64,000 bases of DNA from Fuscovulum ytuae. GTDB taxonomy: Bacteria > Pseudomonadota > Alphaproteobacteria > Rhodobacterales > Rhodobacteraceae. Under the pieces are notes generated by a model that saw nothing but the letters and a program-made list of their open reading frames with translations, did no database searches and had not been told where the DNA came from. Position 1 is the stretch's first letter. Every line of letters starts with the position of its first letter. Location: contig NZ_CP124535.1 of assembly GCF_029953595.1 (NCBI RefSeq), positions 3,579,001 to 3,643,000 of the forward strand. Direction: 5' to 3'. The translations under genes and the position numbers were made by a program. Positions 1 through 9,311 of the stretch are shown piece by piece.

Positions 1-1112
1 TGCTGAAACAGCCGGGGATCAAGTGGCCAAGTAAGGTGATCCGGCAGGTCGAGGGAGAGGGTCAGTCCCGCCTCTTCGCAGGCCGGTTCGTAAAGGTCGC
101 GCAGATCGGTAAGCGATTGTATTGCATCGACGTTTTGCCGAAGCGCAGTCATTACACCCTGATCCGCGCGGGCCAGAAAGAGGACAACATTGAGCACGTC
201 TCGTAAGCTGGTCGCGGTTTCGTGCAGCGTATCAATGGGGTCTTGCAAGTCTGGCGGCAAGTCGGTCCGATCAAGGAGTCGTTCGGTCTGCGCCATGAGG
301 CGCCCGACCGGACCGCGCAATTCATGAGCGGCGTTGTCGGCATAGGTGGAAAGACCATGATAGGCTTTCTCTAGGCGGTCCAGCATCGTGTTATGCGCGC
401 TGGCAAGGACGGCAAGTTCGCTGGGCAGACCTTGCGGCGCGATCCGCCGATCGATCGTGCCGGGTGCGACCAAGGCCGTTTCCTGCGTGATGCGCTGAAC
501 GGGTCGAAGCAGCCAGCGGCTAATCATGAGTTGCAAAAGACCCGCCCCGAAAATCAGCCCGGTCGTCAGCAAACCTGCGAAAAAAAGGTAGCCGGCAAAG
601 GCCTTTTCATCCAGCGACAGGTTCGACGCCCCGCGCACGATAACCAGCCGTGCAGCCTCTCCATCGCCCACAAAGCGCGCGGTGAGAAGCGAAAGATAGA
701 GGCCACCTTGGGGACCGACCGCGAAGGATACCCCGGCCTCGACCGGGGAGGTGGGGGCCGGTTCCAGCAGAAGGTCAGACAGCGCTTCGGAATAGCCGGG
801 GGTTTCCATAGGCGCGCTTAGAGCCGGGTCTTCGACCCGCATGAGGATTTCGCGTGGTTCGAAGACATTCTCGACGATTTCATGAAAGAGGTTGTCTTCG
901 TCAATCGGGTTCGTGCCCAACCACGAATAGAGCGCCTCGCTGCGCTGGAGGAGGACCTGCTCCTCCTGCCAGACAAGCGTGCGCCATGTGCCAAGGGCGA
1001 GGACGGCCACCAGAATGACGGCAAGACCAGTGGCAAAGACAAAGGCGAGAAACGTGAAACGCGCGGAGAGCGAGTGCAGAAGGCCGGGGCGCGTGGCTTC
1101 AGCGGAGGACAT
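1..1112 (-). CDS. Sensor histidine kinase, partial (C-terminus beyond window start)
   Basis: This is the sensor half of a two-component system; it should autophosphorylate on a histidine and pass phosphate to the regulator encoded just before it. The ATG at 1112 overlaps the regulator's end by 14 bp in another frame. A membrane segment follows at about residues 18-42, then a periplasmic region, a second membrane segment near residues 180-205, a HAMP-like stretch, and a dimerisation box reading STYADNAAHELRGPVGRL with the phospho-acceptor His at about residue 263. The window ends before the N, G1 and G2 ATP-binding boxes, so catalytic completeness cannot be judged. A run of seven T on the coding strand near 580 was checked and the frame stays open. 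The ligand is unknown. The neighbouring secreted peroxidase is a possible target of the system, which is inference only. Confidence 0.85.
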   Translation of the reverse strand, partial: MSSAEATRPGLLHSLSARFTFLAFVFATGLAVILVAVLALGTWRTLVWQEEQVLLQRSEALYSWLGTNPIDEDNLFHEIVENVFEPREILMRVEDPALSAPMETPGYSEALSDLLLEPAPTSPVEAGVSFAVGPQGGLYLSLLTARFVGDGEAARLVIVRGASNLSLDEKAFAGYLFFAGLLTTGLIFGAGLLQLMISRWLLRPVQRITQETALVAPGTIDRRIAPQGLPSELAVLASAHNTMLDRLEKAYHGLSTYADNAAHELRGPVGRLMAQTERLLDRTDLPPDLQDPIDTLHETATSLRDVLNVVLFLARADQGVMTALRQNVDAIQSLTDLRDLYEPACEEAGLTLSLDLPDHLTWPLDPRLFQ

Positions 1113-1764
1113 AGCCGCGACCCCGGATGGTATGGATGAGCTTGTCAGTGTAGGGGTCGTCCACCTTCGATCTCAGGCGACGGACGCAGACATCGACGAC
1201 ATTGCCGTCGCTGTTAAAGTTCATATCCCACACCCTTTCAAGGATATAGCTGCGGCTAAGGACCTGCCCTTTATGTTCGAGAAAGAGGGACAAAAGCCGC
1301 AGTTCCTTTTGTGTGAGGTCCAAGACAGTGCCCGCGCGTTTTGCCAGATGGCGGCGCACATCGACCATCAGGTCACGATGGGTGAGCGCCTCTTCGGAAA
1401 TGACCGCGCCGCGCCGCAAGATCGCGTGCAGCCGGGCTACGAGTTCGGTGATGGCGAACGGCTTGACCACATAATCATCTGCCCCGTTGTTCAGACCGCG
1501 CACCCGGTTTTCCAGCGAATCGAGCGCGGTCAACATCAGGACCGGGACGGTGATCCCTTCTTCCCGCATCAGGCTAAGGACCTGCCAGCCCGACAGCCCG
1601 GGGATCATGACATCCAGCACCATCACATCGAAATGGCCGGCATACAGACTGTCAAATGCCGCAACGCCGGAGGTGACCCACGTCACTTCGAACCCAGCGG
1701 CGGCAAGGCCTGCGCGCGTGTTGCGGGCGACGTCTTGGTCATCTTCGACAAGCAGAAGTTTCAT
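1099..1764 (-). CDS. OmpR/PhoB-family response regulator
   Basis: A two-domain DNA-binding response regulator of 221 residues, the usual size for the family. The receiver domain (about residues 1-115) shows the acidic pair ED at 7-8, the phospho-acceptor Asp51 in VLDVMIP, Thr79 and Lys101 in VVKPF. The C-terminal half (about 130-221) is a winged helix ending in the typical HTIRGRGYVL motif. It is translationally coupled to the histidine kinase by a 14-bp overlap. It is divergent from the heme peroxidase gene, across a region with a 13-bp palindrome, so control of the secretion locus is plausible but unproven. Metal- or envelope-responsive systems of this family are common, but nothing in the sequence identifies the signal. 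Confidence 0.93.
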   Translation of the reverse strand: MKLLLVEDDQDVARNTRAGLAAAGFEVTWVTSGVAAFDSLYAGHFDVMVLDVMIPGLSGWQVLSLMREEGITVPVLMLTALDSLENRVRGLNNGADDYVVKPFAITELVARLHAILRRGAVISEEALTHRDLMVDVRRHLAKRAGTVLDLTQKELRLLSLFLEHKGQVLSRSYILERVWDMNFNSDGNVVDVCVRRLRSKVDDPYTDKLIHTIRGRGYVLR

Positions 1765-2133
1765 GAGGCGGTTTGCGAGTGATTCTTTGTGCCCCTAAAC
1801 CCATGGTTGCGTTGTGCGCGGGTCCGGGGACAATCGTTTCGGATTGTTGGTCAAACAGAGATCAATCGCACTAGGCGGCATTTGATGTCATGACAGGCTG
1901 TCAGAAAATGCGGCAAAAAAACGGCAACTCTGAGCGCATCGGTAACGCGTTGTAAAATATGGCGTTTCAGATGGATTTTCGGACCTTCGAATGTATCAAA
2001 GATGTCAGCATCGTAATCTTATGGCAATGGTGGCGTAATGCATGGGGGCGTCAAACCGGGGCATGAGGCCCGGTCTGACTGCCCCTTCCAGACAGCTCTC
2101 CGGGAAATGAACACCTTCCACAGGAGCGCTGCC
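1765..2133. other. Divergent intergenic region between regulator and peroxidase
   Basis: This 369-bp region separates two divergent genes and holds no convincing gene of its own. It contains the 13-bp palindrome at 1891-1903, an A-rich tract at about 1913-1921, and a TAAAAT hexamer near 1953 that could be a -10 element, without a good -35. The reading frame of the peroxidase is open upstream to 2038, but the 32 extra residues have no ribosome binding site, so that stretch is treated as leader. Confidence 0.6.
1891..1903. promoter_or_regulatory. Perfect palindrome TGACAG-G-CTGTCA, candidate operator
   Basis: A perfect 6+1+6 inverted repeat lies between the response regulator gene and the peroxidase gene. 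Its size and position suit a dimeric transcription factor acting on one or both divergent promoters. The adjacent response regulator is one candidate, but OmpR-type proteins usually bind direct repeats, so another regulator is equally possible. Confidence 0.4.
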
Positions 2134-5100
2134 ATGAGCCTGAAACCCTTTGTCTTGAACCAGACCGACCTTGAATTCATCCTCGCGCAGCTGGATTTCA
2201 TTCCACTGTTTGACGCGAATGGCGATGCGATCATCAATTGGGATGGGACCGGCGCGGTTTACAATGCAGCCGGGGTCGCGATCTGGGATCCGGCAGGGGC
2301 TGGCAGCTATGCATATGACGGGGTGACCCTCACATCGGCGAATGTCGTCGATGTGCTGGGTCATTCCTTTCCGACGTCCACCACCTTGGTGGGTCTGCGG
2401 GAGCAGGCCGGTTTTCACAACAACCTGAACGCGGGCGAACCCACGCAGGAATGGGGTGTTTCGGGAGCGACGTTCATCCGTCTCGTTCCGGCGGATTTCT
2501 GGAACTACGTCTCCGGCGTCGATTATACGCCCGGAACGACGGTCACAGATGCGACGCCGCGTATCATCAGCCGCACCATTACCACGGGTGGTGTCGTCCT
2601 GTTGCAGGATGCGAATGGGCAGATCGTCTATTGGTCGGCTGAGCGCTATCAGACCGACAGCGCCTATGCGGCGACGATCGATGGTTGGAATGCCGATCCG
2701 GCCAATGCAGATTTCCTTATCGACACCGCGCATCAGATCGACGGCGCGGCCATTGTTGTGGACCGCGGGCTTGTGGGGGAAATCGGGCAGATCGATTTCC
2801 AGAACCCCGGGAATGGCGAGGTCTTCGTCGCTTCGCAGAACCCCGGCGTGGCACCGACCAATGGCTGGTTCGCGCTGTTTGGCCAGTTCTTTGACCACGG
2901 GCTGGATTTCATCGACAAATCCTCGGCCTATGGGAAGGTGATCATTCCGCTTTCGGTTGACGATCCGCTGTATCGTGCGCCGGGCACCAATGGGCCTGCC
3001 GATCCGGGCAACACCAAGATCACCGTTTCACGCGCGGTTATCGAAGGCACGGATGCGAATGGTGATCCGACCTATGTGAACCATACCTCGCCCTATATCG
3101 ACCAGAACCAGACCTACGGGTCGACCGAAGAGATCGCGAATATCCTCCGGGAGTGGGTGATCGATCCTCTGACGGGGGAGTGGGTGCCCGGTATGAACCT
3201 GCTAGACGGGCATAGCCTTGCTGATGCTTGGACAGATGGCTGGGGCAATGTCACCCATGCGACGCTGCCCACGCTGGCAGAGTTGAACGAACATCTAATC
3301 GCCACGGGCCGCGATGCCCTTACTTGGGAGGATGTGACCAACCTGCGCAGCCGCGATGCTTCGGGCCATGTGATTGCCGGGAACACTGGGCATCCGCTCT
3401 TGCTGGACATGAACCCGAAATTCGACACCGCGCATTTCAGTGTTGCGGTCCAAGAGGCGCTTGCCGCGACTTTTGTGAAGCTGGCAGTAGATGGTCGGTC
3501 GATGGTGGTTACCTCCGCCGATGATCCGGATGGGCATGCGATTCTGCCCGGTGCGGATGGCAGCTATTCCACGATGGACCTGTCGGCACTGATCAATTTT
3601 GCAAGCTTCCAGCCGATGCAATCGAATGCCGATCCGATGGGTGCCTTGGCGTCGCAACTTTTGTTCGACAGCGTGTCGGCCCATTACGTTGCAGGCGATG
3701 GGCGAGTGAACGAGAATTTTGGCCTGACCGCCGTTCACCACGTCTTCCATTCCGAACATAATTATCAGGTGGAAAACCTGCTGCGGGCGTTGGCCAAGCA
3801 GGATGCGGCACTGGCTGCGGATGGCGACCTGTCGCATGCCACGCTGCACGGGTTTCAGATCGACACAGGTGAGACGGATGCTGCTGGCAACTTCGTCTAT
3901 GCGGATGGCAGCATCGCATGGGATCAGGACAAGGTTTTCCTCGGCACCAAGCTGATCGTCGAGATGGAGTATCAGCACACGGCTGCTGACCAGTTCGCGC
4001 CGACCATCACGCCGGATATTCCCGAATATGTGGGCTACAATTCCGGGGTGAACGCGTCCATTTCTCTGGAATTTGGGCAGGTGGCCTATCGCTTCGGCCA
4101 TTCCACCCTGCGTGAAACGGTGGACACCATCGACCCAAGCGGATCGATCACCGGCAAGATCGTAAGCTATGCCCTGCAACTGGCCTTCTTGAACCCCGAA
4201 GCCTATGCCGAGGTGGGGCCGGGGGCCATCGCCCTTGGCATGACGCACCAGCAAGCAGGTGATGTGGACGAGTTCATGACGCCAGCCCTGAACCAAGGGC
4301 TGCTTGGCATGCCGCTGGATCTGGCGGCGATCAACATCGCCCGGGGGCGGGACGTTGGTATTCCGACGCTGAACGCGATGCGGACGGCGCTGGGTGTGCA
4401 AGCCTATGACAGCTGGGCGAGCTTTGCCGAAGGCATGGGCCACAAGGAATCGCTGCCGGCTTTCATCGCGGCCTATGCCTTTGGCGGCGACATGGCCAAG
4501 GCGCAAGAACTCGTTGACCTGGCCAACGGGACCATCGCTTCGGGTAGCGGCCCGATGGGGTGGACTATCGGCAATGCCATCGCCTTCATGAACAACGCTT
4601 TCACGGCGGCGGATACGGCGATCTCCGAACTGGTCGATGCCGCTGCAGCAGTCGACTTCATCGACGCCTGGATCGGCGGTCTTGCTGAGGTGCATGTCAC
4701 CGGCGGCCTGTTGGGCGAGACTTTCAACATCCTCTTCGTTGATCAGATCGTTCGATTGAAGGATGGCGACCGACTCTATTACCTCTATCGCCTCGTGAAC
4801 CAGAATTTCGGGGATGAGATCGCGGGCGAGCAGTTCAAAGATATCGTGGAGCGGAACACCGGGACCCAGCACCTGAACGGCAACATCTTTGCCTACGCCG
4901 ATCAATACTACGATTTCGGCCGCGACGCGGACAGCGTGGTGACGGGTGTTCAAGACGACATCCCGAACCATGCTTACGGGGCGACTCTGGCCGCCAATCC
5001 CGATGCAGGTATCCTGTCGCGGGGCGGGGCCGAGGCGTCGAATGGTGCGGTGCTGGATTACATCGCGCCACAGATCATGGCCTATAGCCGCGAGAACATC

Positions 5101-8100
5101 TCGATCGACGGGCGGACTGTCACTTATTCTCAAGCCCCTGCCCTGGCGGGGAAATATATCCTCGACCAGCGGGCCGAGCATGATCCGGGACAAACCAACA
5201 TCGAAGGGCTGCCGGTGACAGGTGCCGGGTCGCATGAGGTGATGGTCGGCTCTGCCGGGAATGACGTGCTCTACCTGGAGGCAGGGGACGATACCGCTTA
5301 TGGCGAAGAGGGCGACGACCTGATCATCGGCGGGAACGGCATCGACCGCCTGCACGGTGGGGCGGGCAATGATACGCTGATCGGTGGCGATATGGGCGAC
5401 TTGATCGATGGCGGCGACGGCGACGACGTGTTGGTCGGCGGGTCCTCTGGTACGGCGGCGGCAGGGTTGAACCAGCTGATCGGCGGACAAGGTGACGACG
5501 TGATTTATGCCGGTCAGGGGATCGACAAGATTTCCGGCGGCGGTGGCGATGACGTTATCTATGGCGAGGGCGACACTGATGCTTTCACCCATGGCGGCGA
5601 TGGTTGCGACTATATCGACGGGGGGCAGTCGGGCGACCTGCTTTATGGCGACAATGGCGATGACGTTCTGGTCGGTGGCGACGATCAGGACTTCCTGCAG
5701 GGCGGTATGGGGGATGATATCATCCGTCCCGGCAACCCGTCGCAGGCCCTTGCGGGTTTTGGCCCCGATGAAGTGATCGGTGGCGACGGCATCATCGACA
5801 CCGGCTTCGACCTTATCGATTTCAGTGATTATCTGTCGGGCTCACCCGCCATCGTGGCGGATATGAACACCCAGAACAATCCTCAGGCGGCGATCGATAA
5901 GACCACACCCTTCCCGGCTTGGTTCCAGATGGAAGGCGTGATCGGTTCGCAGAAGGGCGATCAAGTCATCGGGGATGCCAATGATAACTGGCTGATCGGC
6001 GGCAGCGGCGATGACCTACTGCAGGGTGGCGCTGGGTTCGACCTTCTGATCGGGGACGCGGTGCGTCTGGATCAGCTGATCGGCACCTATTCCGGCACCT
6101 ACACCATGGTCGATGACATCAGCGGCGCGACCCATCGCAACACCGGCATCCTTCAAGATAACGGGCTGCTTGCGCGGGCCGATCTGGGTACAACCGATTT
6201 CGCCAAGCATTTCACGGAAATGCTGTCGTCGCGGATGTTCAAGGATTACGTGCTGGGCAATGACGGTGGCGCGTCGGGCGGCAATGACGCCGCGGTCTAC
6301 ACCGGCAATCGTGCGGATTACGTGATTGAGCGCGTCACGCTTGGTGCGGGCGACCCCGCCTTGGGTGCCGTTTGGAAGGTTACGGGAATCGGCGCAGCCG
6401 AGGCTGACGGCGCCGACCTTCTGGTGGGCGTGGAACGGCTGGTTTTTGCAGATCAAGAGCTTTCGCTGCTTGGTAACGCGCCGGTCCTTCAACTGCATGG
6501 CTTTGATGCGCTGAACTTCGCTGACACTTTCTCGAACGGCTATAACGGATCTACCGGGGCTGATGCATGGGCCGGGGCATGGTCCGAGGCCAATGACGGC
6601 AGCGGGTCAAGTGGAAATGGTGGAATTCAGGTCAGCAGCCGAGCGTTGCAGTTCGGATCGTCCAACGACAACAGAAACGTGACAACCGGGGCCACGATCA
6701 CCCGTGGTGTGGCCGGGACTGATTTCGCGGATGGCGCGACGTTGCGCTTCACCGTGTCGAAGTCTGGCAGCGGTAGCCTTGAGGCCGATGATGCGGTGCG
6801 CGTTTGGTTCGCCAATGATGGTGTCAATTTCACCGAAGTGGATCTGATTGACCGCGCCGATGCCAGTGGTGTGCATGAAGTGGCTTTGACTGGACCATTC
6901 GGCGCCAATGCCGCGCTTCGGTTCGAGAAGGTGGGGCTGAACGATAGAAGCGAATATATCCGCATTGACGACGTCGCGCTGGATATGACGGGTCCGGCGG
7001 CGGTGCCGACGCAGGATATCGCCGTTTCCTTCACGGAAGGGGACAACCCCATTGGCATCGCCGACCTGCCGAGCATCACCGATGATGGTGTTACGCTGCA
7101 ATCGGGGCGTGTCACGCTGACCAATGCCAAGGCGGGCGATACGCTGCGTTTCGGGCCGTTGCCTGCCGGGATCACCGGGGTGCTAGATACAGCGACCGCC
7201 GGTGTAATCACGCTGCTTCTGTCCGGCGGCGCTAGCCTTGCGGCCTATGAGGCGGCCATCCAGTCGGTGCGGTTCGCGAATTCGTCTGACACGCCGGATG
7301 TGACGGACCGGATTATCGAGACGGTTGTCAGCGACGGGTTTGCAGAGTCGGCTCCTGCGGTGACCACCGTGGCGGTCACTGCGGTGAACGATGCGCCGCA
7401 AGCGGCGGGTGACGCGATTATCACTCGCGTGAACGGGACTTTCGCGGTCCCGGATTGGGTGCTGATGCTGAACGACAGCGATGTCGATGGGCCGCAGCCC
7501 CTAGCCATCACCAGCGTCGGAAACGACGACCGTGCAACGGTATCCCATGCCGGGCAAAGCGTTTCGATCACCTATACCCAAACGACCAGATCCGGATCTT
7601 TCGATTACACGGTGAGCGATGGTCTTACGACCGATTCAGCGCGTGTGACGATCAACCGAGATGCGACCGGCGATTTGACGGGCGGAAGTGGAGCCGAAAT
7701 CCTTGTCGGTGGCGATGGAGCGGAAACGATCGTCGGCGGGCGTGGGAATGACGTCATTCTGGCTGGCGGTGGCGATGACCTAATCCGCTGGTCTGCGTCG
7801 AACTTTAGCAACAGCACGGATGGCTTTGATGTCATCGATGGCGGCACCGAAGGAACTGCGGGGGACACTTTCGAGGTGAACGGTAACAACAGTGCCGAAA
7901 GCTTTGAGATCGTCGCAGTTGCCTCTTATGCCGGGGCCGTCACGCCGGGGACCGAGATCGTCATCCTGCGCAATGGCAGCAAGATCGCCGAATTGCGCGA
8001 CATCGAAGAGATCATCGTCAACACCAATGGCGGCGGTTTCGGCGGGGCGGATAACGACACGGTCGCCATCGTCGGCGATTTCACCGGGACCAGCCTGTTC

Positions 8101-9243
8101 TTCAACACGATCACCGTGAATGGCAGCGCGGGCGATGATACTGTGGATATCAGCCAGCTCAGCTCGGCACACCGCATTGTTTTCCGTACGGCGGGTGGCA
8201 ACGATCATGTCGTCGGCGCGTTGCGGGCCCAGGATGTTGTTGAACTGCCCGCCGGGTCTGATCCGGCGGCCTTCGAGGCGTCCGACAATGGTGATGGCAC
8301 GGTGACGATGTCGGATGGCCAGCGTTCGGTCACCTTTACTGGGTTGATGGATGCGCTGCCTGAACTCGTCTGCCAGACCGGAACGGGCGAGGGCGGCAAT
8401 GGCGCGACGGATGGCGGCGCGGATCTTGGCAATGGTGGCGGGTCGTCGGAGGCGGAAGATGCGCCGTCGCATGACGGATTGGTGCTGATGCCGGGTGACA
8501 GCGCATCAGTCCAGATGGGCGATGCGGGCGATGACGTGATCGTCGGTGGCGAAGAGGGCGATGCCCTTCTTGGCAAGGGCGGGTCGGATATCATCCTTGG
8601 CAATGGCGGCAATGATGTTGCGGTCGGCGGCAGCGGTGGTGACGTGATCGAAGGCGGCGCGGGTCGTGACGTGCTTCTGGGCGGCGAAGGGGATGACCTC
8701 TTCGTTGCGCAAGCTGATGACGGGGCAGACATGATCTTCGGTGGCGCAGGCAGCGACACGATTGACCTGTCGGCGCTGACGGGCGGCGCGGTGGTTGATC
8801 TGGGGGCCTATACCCCGATCGGCACGGTTCGAGTGGGTGGTGTGACCGATCACCTTGTGGGGATCGAGAATGCCACCGGCGGGATGGGCAATGACGTGAT
8901 CAAGGCGTCCTTGTCGATCAACGTTCTGACGGGCGGGGATGGCGATGATGTCTTCGTCTTCGTCTCGGCCGGCACGGCGGATGGCGACGTGATCACGGAC
9001 TTCCGTCCGGGCGACAAGATCGACCTGTCGGGGATCGACGCGATGGTGGGCATGAACGGCAACCAGGCCTTCACGCTGGCCGATCAGGGCACGACGGCGG
9101 CAGGCAGCCTGGTGATCCGGGAGGTTGCGACGGTGGATGGTGTCGACACGATTATCGACGGGTTCACAGATGATGATGATGATGCCGACTTCTCGATCAC
9201 GCTGCATGGCGCGCATGATCTGAGCGGAGCGTTCAGCTTCTGA
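2134..9243 (+). CDS. Giant secreted animal-type heme peroxidase with RTX calcium-binding repeats (MopA-like)
   Basis: A 2369-residue secreted protein. The ATG at 2134 was chosen because AGGAG lies about 10 bp upstream. Residues of about 60-960 form an animal-type heme peroxidase: the distal motif GQFFDHGLDF carries His255 and the proximal motif AYRFGHS carries His656. The motif that normally reads RxHN carries Ser540 (HSEHN) where mammalian peroxidases have the catalytic Arg. Glycine/aspartate nonapeptide repeats of GGxGxDxLx type occur at about 1037-1195, 1275-1309, 1849-1885 and 2127-2209, with a cadherin/VCBS-like stretch (VNDAP) in between. There is no N-terminal signal peptide, as expected for type I export through a C-terminal signal. 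The ABC exporter and adaptor genes follow. Mn(II)-oxidising MopA proteins of marine alphaproteobacteria share this architecture, so extracellular Mn or halide oxidation is possible. The substrate is inferred, not shown. Confidence 0.9.
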   Translation: MSLKPFVLNQTDLEFILAQLDFIPLFDANGDAIINWDGTGAVYNAAGVAIWDPAGAGSYAYDGVTLTSANVVDVLGHSFPTSTTLVGLREQAGFHNNLNAGEPTQEWGVSGATFIRLVPADFWNYVSGVDYTPGTTVTDATPRIISRTITTGGVVLLQDANGQIVYWSAERYQTDSAYAATIDGWNADPANADFLIDTAHQIDGAAIVVDRGLVGEIGQIDFQNPGNGEVFVASQNPGVAPTNGWFALFGQFFDHGLDFIDKSSAYGKVIIPLSVDDPLYRAPGTNGPADPGNTKITVSRAVIEGTDANGDPTYVNHTSPYIDQNQTYGSTEEIANILREWVIDPLTGEWVPGMNLLDGHSLADAWTDGWGNVTHATLPTLAELNEHLIATGRDALTWEDVTNLRSRDASGHVIAGNTGHPLLLDMNPKFDTAHFSVAVQEALAATFVKLAVDGRSMVVTSADDPDGHAILPGADGSYSTMDLSALINFASFQPMQSNADPMGALASQLLFDSVSAHYVAGDGRVNENFGLTAVHHVFHSEHNYQVENLLRALAKQDAALAADGDLSHATLHGFQIDTGETDAAGNFVYADGSIAWDQDKVFLGTKLIVEMEYQHTAADQFAPTITPDIPEYVGYNSGVNASISLEFGQVAYRFGHSTLRETVDTIDPSGSITGKIVSYALQLAFLNPEAYAEVGPGAIALGMTHQQAGDVDEFMTPALNQGLLGMPLDLAAINIARGRDVGIPTLNAMRTALGVQAYDSWASFAEGMGHKESLPAFIAAYAFGGDMAKAQELVDLANGTIASGSGPMGWTIGNAIAFMNNAFTAADTAISELVDAAAAVDFIDAWIGGLAEVHVTGGLLGETFNILFVDQIVRLKDGDRLYYLYRLVNQNFGDEIAGEQFKDIVERNTGTQHLNGNIFAYADQYYDFGRDADSVVTGVQDDIPNHAYGATLAANPDAGILSRGGAEASNGAVLDYIAPQIMAYSRENISIDGRTVTYSQAPALAGKYILDQRAEHDPGQTNIEGLPVTGAGSHEVMVGSAGNDVLYLEAGDDTAYGEEGDDLIIGGNGIDRLHGGAGNDTLIGGDMGDLIDGGDGDDVLVGGSSGTAAAGLNQLIGGQGDDVIYAGQGIDKISGGGGDDVIYGEGDTDAFTHGGDGCDYIDGGQSGDLLYGDNGDDVLVGGDDQDFLQGGMGDDIIRPGNPSQALAGFGPDEVIGGDGIIDTGFDLIDFSDYLSGSPAIVADMNTQNNPQAAIDKTTPFPAWFQMEGVIGSQKGDQVIGDANDNWLIGGSGDDLLQGGAGFDLLIGDAVRLDQLIGTYSGTYTMVDDISGATHRNTGILQDNGLLARADLGTTDFAKHFTEMLSSRMFKDYVLGNDGGASGGNDAAVYTGNRADYVIERVTLGAGDPALGAVWKVTGIGAAEADGADLLVGVERLVFADQELSLLGNAPVLQLHGFDALNFADTFSNGYNGSTGADAWAGAWSEANDGSGSSGNGGIQVSSRALQFGSSNDNRNVTTGATITRGVAGTDFADGATLRFTVSKSGSGSLEADDAVRVWFANDGVNFTEVDLIDRADASGVHEVALTGPFGANAALRFEKVGLNDRSEYIRIDDVALDMTGPAAVPTQDIAVSFTEGDNPIGIADLPSITDDGVTLQSGRVTLTNAKAGDTLRFGPLPAGITGVLDTATAGVITLLLSGGASLAAYEAAIQSVRFANSSDTPDVTDRIIETVVSDGFAESAPAVTTVAVTAVNDAPQAAGDAIITRVNGTFAVPDWVLMLNDSDVDGPQPLAITSVGNDDRATVSHAGQSVSITYTQTTRSGSFDYTVSDGLTTDSARVTINRDATGDLTGGSGAEILVGGDGAETIVGGRGNDVILAGGGDDLIRWSASNFSNSTDGFDVIDGGTEGTAGDTFEVNGNNSAESFEIVAVASYAGAVTPGTEIVILRNGSKIAELRDIEEIIVNTNGGGFGGADNDTVAIVGDFTGTSLFFNTITVNGSAGDDTVDISQLSSAHRIVFRTAGGNDHVVGALRAQDVVELPAGSDPAAFEASDNGDGTVTMSDGQRSVTFTGLMDALPELVCQTGTGEGGNGATDGGADLGNGGGSSEAEDAPSHDGLVLMPGDSASVQMGDAGDDVIVGGEEGDALLGKGGSDIILGNGGNDVAVGGSGGDVIEGGAGRDVLLGGEGDDLFVAQADDGADMIFGGAGSDTIDLSALTGGAVVDLGAYTPIGTVRVGGVTDHLVGIENATGGMGNDVIKASLSINVLTGGDGDDVFVFVSAGTADGDVITDFRPGDKIDLSGIDAMVGMNGNQAFTLADQGTTAAGSLVIREVATVDGVDTIIDGFTDDDDDADFSITLHGAHDLSGAFSF

Positions 9244-9254
9244 TCCCAAAGCGC

Positions 9255-9280
9255 CCCCGCGCGGCATGCGTCGCGCGGGG
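9255..9280 (+). terminator. GC-rich hairpin after the peroxidase gene
   Basis: A 9-bp perfect stem (CCCCGCGCG with CGCGCGGGG) and an 8-nt loop sit 11 bp after the peroxidase stop. T-rich sequence follows only at a distance (TTTCCCTGTTTTTCC). It probably attenuates rather than fully ends transcription into the exporter genes, and may stabilise the peroxidase mRNA. Confidence 0.55.
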
Positions 9281-9311
9281 CCCGTTTCCCTGTTTTTCCT
9301 GAGAGGCAATT

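Noticed and set aside
574-590. Possible frameshift in the histidine kinase at a run of seven T on the coding strand
   Set aside because: Recounting the run keeps the frame open from the start codon into the HAMP and His-box region.
2038-2133. Upstream extension of the peroxidase frame to an ATG at 2038
   Set aside because: The extra 32 residues have no ribosome site and do not resemble the family; AGGAG before the ATG at 2134 fits better.
3295-5592. A 765-codon open frame antisense to the peroxidase gene
   Set aside because: It mirrors the strong codon bias of the sense gene, and its Arg/His/Gly-rich sequence has no recognisable domain.
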